The notes under the pieces: generated by a model | Told to the model about the DNA's origin: nothing | Seen by the model: only the letters and a program-made list of their open reading frames with translations | The model's database searches: none | DNA from: Heliopora coerulea | Taxonomy: Eukaryota; Cnidaria; Anthozoa; Scleralcyonacea; Helioporidae | Assembly: GCA_030142905.1 (NCBI GenBank) | Contig: JASJOG010000163.1 | Span: 355,501-419,500 of the forward strand | Reading direction: 5' to 3' | DNA: 64,000 nucleotides | Position numbers and translations under genes: made by a program | Shown here: positions 21,901 through 27,300 of the stretch, in pieces | Numbering within the stretch: the stretch's first letter is position 1 | Layout of the letters: each line of letters begins with the position of its first letter

Positions 21901-22130
21901 AGATGACCGAAGACCTCTGAAGATGACCGCCGCTGAGGCCGTCGAAACGTCAGTCACCAACAGTCTTCCTCAAGACTACACTAATCTGAACGATCTACCA
22001 TCACCACCATGTACCGATTCTCCTGAGTTCAAACTATTTACTATATTATTTTATGTTATGTTTACTTTCAGGTGGCTCTCGAGTTAGTAGTGCTGTACGC
22101 CAGACCGCTGACCTACCGCAAGTGGAGTAA
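74..22130 (+). CDS. Large single-pass REJ/GPS surface receptor (5' partial, about 35 exons in window)
   Basis: This is a multidomain cell-surface protein with its start upstream of the window. I joined exons by GT-AG sites and codon phase: 74-208, 444-524, 647-808, 909-974, 1190-1324, 1400-1465, 1558-1644, 1730-1864, 2097-2177, 2622-2783, 2886-2951, 3190-3324, 3403-3468, 3560-3646, 3732-3866, 3987-4049, 4164-5479, 5606-5731, 6781-6986, 7182-7505, 8370-9686, 10030-10651, 11565-11638, 12383-12488, 13083-13253, 13506-13714, 13834-14073, 14602-14757, 16040-16299, 16496-16514, 16992-17305, 17792-18316, 18445-18630 (donor uncertain), 18885-19101, 19738-19947, 20521-20619, 21126-21536, 22072-22130. 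REJ and GPS modules are known from polycystin-1-like and sea urchin egg-jelly receptors, but this protein ends after one membrane helix with no PLAT or channel domain. A signal peptide is not visible because the 5' end is missing. Ligand and function are unknown. It could be two neighbouring genes, but phase continuity argues for one. Confidence 0.8.
1730..3646 (+). other. Cysteine-rich seven-exon cassette, copy 2
   Basis: The same seven exons recur in the same order, sizes and phases: 1730-1864, 2097-2177, 2622-2783, 2886-2951, 3190-3324, 3403-3468, 3560-3646. Protein differences from copy 1 are few, for example GCPVGQ versus GCLEGQ at the end of the first exon and QGHTY versus QSHTY in the fifth. 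Most introns have drifted apart, and the second intron is enlarged by a MITE at 2298-2587. The intron and exon at 1657-1850 remain almost base-identical to 1-194, unlike the other introns. This suggests recent gene conversion or unequal exchange. Confidence 0.8.
2298..2587. mobile_element. TA-flanked MITE (non-autonomous, mariner-like) in an intron
   Basis: A 286-bp AT-rich insert (2300-2585) has imperfect terminal inverted repeats of about 34 bp. The left end starts ATCTTGTTAAGAATATTAAT and the right end is its reverse complement. TA dinucleotides flank both ends (2298-2299 and 2586-2587), which fits a Tc1/mariner-type target duplication. The matching intron of cassette copy 1 (525-646) lacks it, so it inserted after the cassette duplicated. 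There is no coding capacity. Confidence 0.7.
3732..4049 (+). other. Cysteine-rich cassette, copy 3, truncated to two exons
   Basis: Exon 3732-3866 repeats the first cassette exon almost exactly. Exon 3987-4049 is a shortened, diverged version of the second (21 codons, starting KHCSTKDGHKC and ending CECQ). Exons three to seven are absent and the next exon opens the PTRKPQ repeat, still in phase 0. The tandem array therefore ends here in a partial unit, as expected from unequal crossing-over or exon loss. Confidence 0.75.
4194..4823 (+). repeat. Coding 18-bp minisatellite: 35 tandem P-T-R-(K/E)-P-(Q/E) hexapeptides
   Basis: Thirty-five consecutive 18-bp units lie in exon 4164-5479 with no indel. 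The ACACGT core recurs exactly every 18 bp from 4215, and the first and last units are degenerate. In the gene's frame the units read PTRKPQ, PTREPQ, PTRKPE or STRKPQ, giving a proline-rich, highly charged stalk between the cysteine-rich cassettes and the cadherin-like modules. All six frames stay open or nearly so. The alternative PHVNLN and RFTCGL readings are by-products of the periodicity, because only the frame starting at 4164 joins the neighbouring exons. Confidence 0.85.
4824..7505 (+). other. Cadherin-like extracellular modules (exons to 5479, 5606-5731, 6781-6986, 7182-7505)
   Basis: These exons encode about three related beta-sandwich-type modules. The clearest is exon 7182-7505, with GIAVVSA, then EWQYLDSSGAWQTI, then RFKPLES and LRFLLWDQTDE. 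This matches the G-I-A-V / W-Q-Y / R-F-x-P / W-D-x-T pattern of cadherin-like modules known from large adhesion proteins. Exons 5606-5731 and 6781-6986 contain LLFKPTRDYFGQA and then ITITLTNVNDRPTV, a typical module end with N-D-R-P. The part after the hexapeptide repeat (GSWQVGKS, NLRLKPG) looks like a more diverged copy. Calcium-binding residues are not obvious, and the family name is inferred from motif shape only. Confidence 0.6.
5732..6780 (+). repeat. Intron with (CAA)n-type simple repeat
   Basis: The sense strand is dominated by CAA, CAG and AAT triplets from about 6010 to 6660 (densest 6250-6540), made of A and C with almost no T. It sits between exons ending at 5731 and starting at 6781. 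Both-strand open frames here are low-complexity artefacts. Nothing else is recognisable in the intron. Confidence 0.85.
7506..8369 (+). other. Intron with an unexplained open reading frame
   Basis: The donor at 7506 (GTATGT) and the acceptor ending at 8369 (TTTTCAAG) join in frame. Inside, 7715-7934 is open after a possible acceptor (TTATTTAAAG) and encodes about 73 residues including LYLLRIWKEKNPGNNPH before a stop. It could be an alternative terminal exon giving a truncated secreted form, or a chance frame. I recognise no domain in it. The remainder is AT-rich without visible features. Confidence 0.35.
8370..9686 (+). other. CGxCxG cysteine-rich stretch plus two IPT/TIG-like domains
   Basis: This is one long exon. 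Its first part (8456-8880) has repeated C-x2-C and D-C-x-G-x-C-G-G motifs (DCKGVCGG, DCAGNCGG, DACGVCNGNG), a cysteine-rich type often next to REJ domains. It is followed by two IPT/TIG-like immunoglobulin folds: the first from about 8881 (LVIYGAGLPKDEIACQL), the second from about 9150 (VLITGTGFVDTGEVFC). A third unit from about 9475 (KKIFIEFDGS ... CRQLF) is the type that often immediately precedes REJ. The acceptor is TTTTCAAG and the donor leaves one base of a codon, completed by exon 10030. Confidence 0.65.
9687..10029 (+). other. Intron with a short CCCAT-type repeat
   Basis: This intron contains a TATCCCATCC simple repeat at about 9735-9800. Nothing else is recognisable. Confidence 0.7.
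10652..11564 (+). repeat. Intron with CACATCACACC-type simple repeat
   Basis: From about 10801 to 11250 the sense strand is a degenerate array of CACATCACACC/ATTACACCAC motifs, with almost no G. It decays toward 11500. The acceptor GACTTCAG is at 11557-11564. The open frame across the repeat is a low-complexity artefact. Confidence 0.8.
11639..12382 (+). other. Intron, no recognised element
   Basis: This AT-rich intron lies between exon 11565-11638 (donor GTAAGC) and exon 12383-12488 (acceptor TTTAATTAG). Open frames inside lack splice support. I see no repeat or RNA feature. Confidence 0.6.
12489..13082 (+). repeat. Intron with (TTG)n microsatellite
   Basis: The sense strand carries interrupted TTG/GTT runs at 12796-12870 and a denser run at about 12906-12962. 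This is the reverse complement of the CAA repeat in the 5732-6780 intron of the same gene. Both intron ends leave two codon bases, the same phase as the 5732 intron. Confidence 0.85.
14074..14601 (+). other. Intron between REJ exons
   Basis: The donor GTAAAG at 14074 follows a Pro-Pro-Val-Lys end, and the acceptor TTGTTTAG ends at 14601. The reading frame happens to stay open 206 bp into the intron (to 14279), so a retained intron would add about 68 residues and then stop. No repeat is visible. Confidence 0.6.
14758..16039 (+). repeat. Intron with a 667-nt (CCTT/CCCTT)n polypyrimidine tract
   Basis: The sense strand from 15077 to 15743 is pyrimidine apart from a single A at 15554. It is built of CCTT and CCCTT words, often as a 9-bp CCTTCCCTT period. 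Less pure C/T sequence extends from about 14880 to 15800. All long open frames here, on both strands, are products of the repeat. The acceptor at 16039 lies about 300 bp downstream. Perfect mirror-symmetric homopyrimidine runs of this kind can form triplex (H-DNA); that is an inference. Confidence 0.9.
16515..16991 (+). other. Intron, no recognised element
   Basis: This AT-rich intron lies between the 19-bp exon 16496-16514 and exon 16992-17305. A minus-strand open frame overlaps it but has no support. Confidence 0.5.
16992..17305 (+). other. Charged helical exon with RRRR furin-type site
   Basis: The exon encodes a hydrophilic stretch rich in Glu and Lys (for example KEIKEKESE and EEESNDEKED-type acidic runs) after the REJ region, with the basic run R-R-R-R-S at 17228-17242. 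R-x-(K/R)-R is the consensus of furin-family convertases that act in the secretory pathway. This position, between REJ and GAIN-like regions, would split the ectodomain. Cleavage itself is an inference. Confidence 0.6.
17306..17791 (+). other. Intron with degenerate CAATCT-type repeat
   Basis: From about 17380 to 17560 the sense strand carries many degenerate CAATCT/CAAT words (a C/A/T-rich imperfect tandem repeat). The acceptor AAATCAAG ends at 17791. Confidence 0.5.
17792..18630 (+). other. GAIN-like region preceding the GPS (exons 17792-18316 and 18445-18630)
   Basis: Exon 17792-18316 begins VQIVLDTFGNLI and contains a helical segment, then a cysteine-containing part (CTSCTSS, NWCTG-like WNCTGDEELCNGVC) and several N-glycosylation sequons. 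This resembles the stretch that precedes GPS motifs in PKD1-like proteins. Exon 18445 onward adds CTLAVNW and ACCAFSANG. The best-looking donor (18596, GTACCA) leaves one codon base and breaks the frame to the GPS exon. A weaker donor at 18631 (GTTAGG) restores it, so the exon end is uncertain. Confidence 0.55.
18885..19101 (+). other. GPS motif exon, catalytic triad degenerate
   Basis: The exon opens with the GPS signature: C-V-I-W-D-N-S, then W-S-S-S-G-C, then V-E-C-S-C-S-R-L-G-F-I-T-V. All four expected cysteines and both tryptophans are present. In cleaving GPS motifs the second C-x-C is followed by H-L-(T/S); here it is R-L-G. Both the general base (His) and the nucleophile (Thr/Ser) are missing, so autoproteolysis is unlikely. 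A Thr-rich linker (TQPTTLVTTGT) follows. The exon end at 19101 is the donor that keeps phase with 19738. Confidence 0.75.
19102..19737 (+). other. Intron, no recognised element
   Basis: This AT-rich intron separates the GPS exon from the SEA-like exon. The acceptor is CATTTCAAG, ending at 19737. I see no repeats or RNA genes. Confidence 0.5.
19738..20619 (+). other. SEA-like juxtamembrane module (exons 19738-19947 and 20521-20619)
   Basis: The encoded segment has VTFSFDVNYDSIV, then a helix EQLEKIIEEKLASVM, then ILNVTISKGSILVNFVIL, followed by a second helix and a beta hairpin (MAVNKGEFTITLHDG). This alternation and the G-S-I-L-V strand resemble SEA domains, whose autoproteolysis occurs at G/S-V-V-V. 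It sits between the GPS and the membrane helix, as SEA modules do. The intron 19948-20520 holds nothing recognisable. Confidence 0.55.
20620..21125 (+). repeat. Purine-rich intron with short (ATT)n run
   Basis: From 20620 to about 20825 the sense strand is strongly G/A-rich, with AGGAAG/GAGAAAGG words, and is followed by an ATT microsatellite at about 20829-20855. It is the purine counterpart of the polypyrimidine intron upstream. The acceptor TTCTTCCAG ends at 21125. Confidence 0.7.
21126..22130 (+). other. Transmembrane helix and cytoplasmic tail, stop codon at 22128-22130
   Basis: Exon 21126-21536 encodes an acidic juxtamembrane stretch and one hydrophobic helix (LVLVLGSIFAVISLILAIF, starting about 21224, ending FLYRRH by about 21300). 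The basic stop-transfer residues RRH and the following LILKSK place the rest inside the cell. The tail has three spaced G-S-V motifs (YQGSVGY, HSGSVGE) and Ser/Thr-rich segments (RPSSARK, ERPSTGG), possible phosphorylation sites. Exon 22072-22130 adds 19 residues and the stop. No second helix follows. Confidence 0.8.
21805..22006. repeat. Intronic foldback element
   Basis: An imperfect inverted repeat of about 200 bp lies in the last intron. The left arm starts GGTGATGGTAGATCG and the right arm ends CGATCTACCATCACC, with inner arms sharing TTGGTGACTGA/TCAGTCACCAA-type sequence around a GAAGATGACC core. This resembles abundant foldback or MITE families in animal genomes. There is no coding capacity. 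Confidence 0.7.
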
Positions 22131-23116
22131 CCACCTGGGCCATCTCTTATCATCCAATATTTACCTCCACATTCAAGCACAACACGGACGCTAATCCAAA
22201 TGCACATCAACTTTCTTAATATTTTTTTCCAAAATTTGCAATTAGTGCACAATACTTACTAAATTCTTCAAATTTTAATTCCACAAATGGACAAAATTGA
22301 AACGCTGCGTCAAGACGTTTGACGAAGTAATTATTAACAGTGATTTGATGACATAGCATGTCATGGCAACTAAATTTTGTCAAAAATCGTTCGCAAATGC
22401 CATCGACTTTTTTATACAGAGCAGAATGCTGCGAGTCCAGCTTTTCTCAATTCCTATATTGCTTGAACTCTGGGATCTTGAGTTGAGGTAATAATCCATG
22501 GCCCAAGGTTCTTCTGTGGTATTTTTGATTAGATTCCTAAATGTTTTTTTTACACACTTGTAAATAACCGTTTGTTGCATTAACGAAAGAACAGAAACCC
22601 AAAAAACCCTTTGGCCGTACCACTTTGTCCTGCTACTTATTGCTTTGTTCTGAACTAAAGAACATAATTAGTGATTAAACACTTTTTTCACATTGTACTG
22701 TACTGGTAGTTACTTGGTTTTTGCGAACGAGATGGTGTTTTTACGTGGCTGTTGAAGCACCAGTTACAAACAACGAAGTACCCTTATCCAAATGTTATCA
22801 TGTACACCAAAAGGTTGAGTGCTCCAGAAAAACGTAAAATAAGTTTCCACAGGAAATACGTTTAATCCCAACATCTTCAAACTGAATGACACGTTCTGGA
22901 AAGTTTGTAACGATGTACGTAAAAAGATCAAGTGGAAGAACTCACGGTCAAAAGTGCAGTAGTGACTGGAAAGAAATTTAAAAGACAGCTTTCATGGAAA
23001 TTATTCCTTGAATATCACAAAGTTGCTTTATTTGCTGAAATCATATTTTTCAACGATCAAAACTTCATCACGACCATCACCACACTCCAGTACAACCTCC
23101 AAACGCCATCTTGTAG
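22131..23116. other. Intergenic region between convergent gene ends
   Basis: AT-rich sequence between the receptor stop (22130) and the RCCD1 stop (23117, opposite strand). It must hold both 3' UTRs. An ATTAAA variant signal at about 22674 may serve the receptor gene. No gene is recognised. Confidence 0.5.
23027..23032 (-). terminator. Polyadenylation signal AATAAA for RCCD1
   Basis: A canonical AATAAA on the minus strand lies 85 bp downstream of the RCCD1 stop codon. It is the nearest canonical signal in the correct orientation. Confidence 0.5.
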
Positions 23117-24265
23117 CTAACATTTTTTTCTTGCACTGACAATGGTTTGCCAAGGACCACACGTAATCTTTGAAACTCTTGAATCAATATTTTCGAAGTA
23201 TTTCATAAGCGTCGGTGTCTTCTTGTTCTCACCATCGCCATGACCTAACTGTCCATAGCAACCCCACCCCCACGTCCAAACACTTCCCTCTGGCTGTGAC
23301 GTAACAGCCACAGAATGCCTTGCGCCACAACCAACACACCCTACAGAACACTCCTCTGGAAACTCCACGATATACGGCAACATGTAGAACGACAAGGGGA
23401 CCTCTGGTGGCACACAACTTATCCCTAACTGTCCACATTCATTCCACCCCCATGAATATATATCCCCGAACTCGCTCAACGCAAGAGAATGCCATCCGCC
23501 AGATGCAACTTGCTTAATTCTAATTCCAGCAAGAGCTTCAATACGTTTTGGTGTCTTTTCAGGGTTAACTTGTCCATGTCCTAGCTGGCCCCGGCTTCCA
23601 AGTCCAAAACTATACACAGTTCCATGTTCCTTATTCAACATAAGCACGTGCTCCTTGCCACAACTCACTTCATCGACCCTCGCGTCGAAAGGTATCGCAG
23701 AATAAATAAATTTCGGTAAATTCGAAGCTATTTTTTCCTCTTTGACCTGATACGGTTTACCACCTTTATCTACTACAATTTGGTGCATATCACCTACTCC
23801 ACAAATCAAGAATGTCTTTTCGTTGGCTTCTCCCTCATTGTTCTCCAAAGAACTGACACAGTGCACCGTCCAATCACCGTGCAAGTTCCACGCCACGTGA
23901 CATCTACCTTTCTCTGAAATCAACAGGAGTTTGTTCCAAGAACCACTAAGGCTGACGATTGTTTCATCCAGAGGAAGAAAGATTTTGTCTTCTGGTAAAA
24001 TTATTTGCCCTTTCCCCCAACCACAAACGTTTACTTTCCCGTTTCCTTTGAACAACTGAAAGATTGCAGACCAAGTAACACACGTTTCTGCATTATGTTG
24101 AGCGAAACGCGTCCTCATTGGACTTAAATAAGCTGCATTTTCTTCACCATCGTTCTTTTTTGTTATGCTCTGCGGATTTAGAGATGTTATATTGCTGATT
24201 ACATTGCCAAAAAATTTTCCAAAGCCGAAGAAGTAATGTTCCTCAATAGTGTCGGCCATATTCAT
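23117..24265 (-). CDS. RCCD1: RCC1 domain-containing protein 1-like
   Basis: This is an intronless 382-residue protein, close to the roughly 376 residues of vertebrate RCCD1. The N-terminus has the family's F-G-F-G-x-F motif (YFFGFGKFFG, residues 11-20), then VTWS (63-66) and VCGWGKG (80-86). The C-terminal half carries RCC1 blades: SFGLGSRGQLGHG (219-231), ASGGWHSLAL (254-263), SWGWNECGQLG (271-281), CGARHSVAV (313-321), TWGWGCYGQLGHG (331-343) and CGPWQTIV (369-376). In mammals RCCD1 partners the histone demethylase KDM8 in chromosome stability; conservation of that role here is an inference. A second in-frame ATG two codons downstream could also start it. It is divergent from UBA3 with only 78 bp between starts. 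Confidence 0.88.
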   Translation of the reverse strand: MNMADTIEEHYFFGFGKFFGNVISNITSLNPQSITKKNDGEENAAYLSPMRTRFAQHNAETCVTWSAIFQLFKGNGKVNVCGWGKGQIILPEDKIFLPLDETIVSLSGSWNKLLLISEKGRCHVAWNLHGDWTVHCVSSLENNEGEANEKTFLICGVGDMHQIVVDKGGKPYQVKEEKIASNLPKFIYSAIPFDARVDEVSCGKEHVLMLNKEHGTVYSFGLGSRGQLGHGQVNPEKTPKRIEALAGIRIKQVASGGWHSLALSEFGDIYSWGWNECGQLGISCVPPEVPLSFYMLPYIVEFPEECSVGCVGCGARHSVAVTSQPEGSVWTWGWGCYGQLGHGDGENKKTPTLMKYFENIDSRVSKITCGPWQTIVSARKKC

Positions 24266-24343
24266 ACGATTGTGGTCACGGAAAACCAGCGGTGAACGGC
24301 AATTGCTACTATGCTCTAGCGCTTTAGCCCACGAAAACTTACC
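24266..24343. promoter_or_regulatory. Bidirectional promoter gap between RCCD1 and UBA3
   Basis: Only 78 bp separate the two divergent start codons, so 5' UTRs and promoter elements must overlap or lie within the neighbouring genes. No TATA box is visible. The UBA3 start context (ACC-ATG-G) is a strong Kozak site. Shared regulation of the pair is likely but inferred. Confidence 0.6.
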
Positions 24344-27300
24344 ATGGATGTGGAACAGAACCGTTCGGATTCATCGTAAGTTTCAAATGTACCATTCTTA
24401 TCGCTGTCAATTATCTGCTACCGTTGAAATAACGGAAATAGTGACGCCTTCAGTTGATTTAATCCTTCATGTTAGTGCGAATAATTGCTCAAAGCTTATC
24501 AATAAAGAATCCAAGATGGCGGCTGGTTGCTTGAAAGTTCATTTTATATTGTTGTTAGGATGTTGGTGGACGGTGAAACAGATGAATCTGGTATGTGGGG
24601 TCATTTGGAAAAGTTGTTGTACAGAAATGGACCGTTTGCTCATCCTGATTTCGAACCGGGACCGCAGGTATACTAGTCATAACTGACCACAACTCTAAGT
24701 TCTAAAATTTCTACATGCAATGAGAGTTATCATCACTTAAGGTACGTACATTTGAGATTTGGGAAATTTTTCTGGTTGTCATTTTTTAAATTTTTGTGAA
24801 ACAGGTGTTAAAGTTTGTTAGGGAAACAACAAAAATTCTGGTTGTTGGAGCTGGAGGACTTGGCTGTGAATTACTGAAAGATTTGGTAAGAAGACTTACC
24901 ATTATTAAGAATTAGTTCTTTGAAACTAGGACTTGTAGTCCATGTATTATAACTTTCTCATCATGTTGTAAAAATTGATCAACATGGAAATTTTGTATTA
25001 AATTTTAGTGGAGAAGATATGAAGTTGTAACAAAGAAAGAATTTATGATTATATTTTTTCAACTTATAGAAAATCAGGTTATGAGGAAGAGCAATGCTCT
25101 TGAATTGTTAATTCCAATAGTGCCTTTGTATTTTTTCTTCTTCCTTTTAGGCACTCTGTGGATTTCAAAATATTGATGTGATTGACATGGATACAATCGA
25201 TGTTTCCAATCTCAACCGACAGTTTCTTTTCCGGTAGATAATTTATATTTTGTTCCACTGGGTTGAATCATGTTAGCATTAACAATATTACATAACATTT
25301 TCTCTTGAGGGTTTGGTTTAGTGTTCTGTTTATTATTATTTCTAAACATGTAGAACATGTGAGAACATCACTAACTTTAAATGTGAGTGACTTGGGTTTT
25401 ATTTTTATGTTTCTGTTAATAATAATCTCTGACTTTGTTTATATGTTGGATGTATGAGAGTTTGGAAATATCTTCAGATGATAGAGGAATGATCATCAAG
25501 CCCTATACTCAGAAAAACGATTTCTGAGCCCCAGACGGGGATCAAACCCACAACCTTCTCACTGGTCATCAGAAGGCTGCAGGTTTGATCCCCATCTGGG
25601 GCTCAGAAATCATTTTTCTGAGTATGGAGCTTGAAGATCATTCCTCCATCATCTGAATCTCTGACTTTATAAACTTCATGAGAACTTGTATTAATTAATA
25701 AGAATGTAAACTGCACACACTACTTCAAGCAATATTTTAAATACAAGCAGTGATGCTTTATCAGATTTTACACATAAGGCAATAGCTGAGTGTTTTAAAA
25801 ACAATTAATCACTTGTATGATTATGTTAATTTATGAAGGAAGTTTAACAATTAATGTTTTCTGAGCTATGAAAATTGGAAGAGAATAGTAAGTGAGGGTT
25901 TATTACATATAAACATAGTATTATTGTGTTTTTTATATATGTTGTCCTTGTGGATTATTAATGTGTTGTTGAGTGGATTATTTGACTTGTGAAAATAGTT
26001 AAATTGATAGCAGGAATACATTTGATTATTATAATTATCATGATATAATTACATCCTGCAATCATGTACATGTACATTGGGCCTTCAGCTGTTCATTTGT
26101 AATTTCAGGTCAAAAGATATTGGGAAAGCCAAGGCCAATGTAGCTGCTGAATTTATAAACAATCGTATAGATGGATGTTGTGTTGCACCGTATCCTTGAG
26201 GCTTTGTTCATGTTCATTCTGTACAGCTTACATTAAGTTTAGAAAAAGCTGAGCTGGGAAGTTCAATCATTAGAGAAGATAAAATTTTCATATTGTTTCC
26301 CCAGATCCTGTCCTGGTTTAGAATTACTACATTATAGCGAAAGTAACAAACTAACTTCTGATGTGCCTCATGTGCAATGGTCAACCAGGATATCCTTTGT
26401 TGCCAATAAGGCCTTTCATCCAAAATATAAGAATGGGGTACATGGTATCAAGGCTTTTAAAATCTATGGTGTGAACCTTGGTTTTGAATGTTTGGCTATC
26501 TTCTGGTCTTGAAGTTGTTAAATTTTTTGTATTTTAAATATTTTAAATTAACTTGCCTGCTATTTAATCACCTTAAATCTTACAAGACATTTTTGTAAAA
26601 TCCAGGATATGGATGAGGATTTTTATAGAGGTAAGAACTATATATTATTTATTTCTTCTATATAGTGACTATTATATCACCATTGGCTCAGTTTCTTTTA
26701 TTTTCAGGTTGGTATTATAACTAATCAAGTGTATTAAGGTTTTCACGTGCTTTTTGCATTTCCCATATTTACTGAGCATTTTAAAGACTCACTATTACTT
26801 GTAAATTTCACCATCAGTGATATAATTATATACTGTAACTTGACCTTAGTCTTCAAACAATACATCAACCTTTGTGCTTTGCCTTCAGGTTGATAAATTG
26901 CTTCAACAACTTGGTACAGGTATATTGTATAACTTAGTGTACATGTACCTAACAAGGACCAGTATTTTCAACTGCACTCCTTCATTGATGTGTTTGTGGT
27001 AGCTTGGTAATTATGTTCTTAATATGCATGCTCTCAAGCTGTTCTCTCAGAAAAACTTTCACCGGCGATCAGAAGGTTGCAGGTTTGATTCCCGTCAGGG
27101 ACTCAGAAAGTTTTTCTGAGAGAACAGCTTGAGAGTGTGTGTATTAAGAACATAACTGCACACCTTCAAATCAGAAATACAGATCAATGCAGTAACAATA
27201 CAACACTTTATTTAAATGCAGTAATGGGGTAATTAAAGCCCCAGATCAAAAATACCTAATTTAGGGTAGAAGACTAAAAATGAAAAAATTGAACTTCTTA

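Noticed and set aside
21126..22130. Polycystin channel or PLAT domain after the GPS
   Set aside because: Only one hydrophobic helix follows and the frame ends at 22130. The next gene is RCCD1 on the other strand.
25540..25610. Functional tRNA gene
   Set aside because: Only a T-arm-like segment is present. No acceptor stem, D-arm or A box pairs with it.
26214..26460. Additional UBA3 exon from the open stretch around 26,400
   Set aside because: It lacks proper splice sites. Exon 26587-26630 supplies the expected HFxKIQD segment in phase.
27061..27104. Functional tRNA gene in the loop of the second palindrome
   Set aside because: Same reason: a 3'-half-like fragment only, embedded in a foldback.
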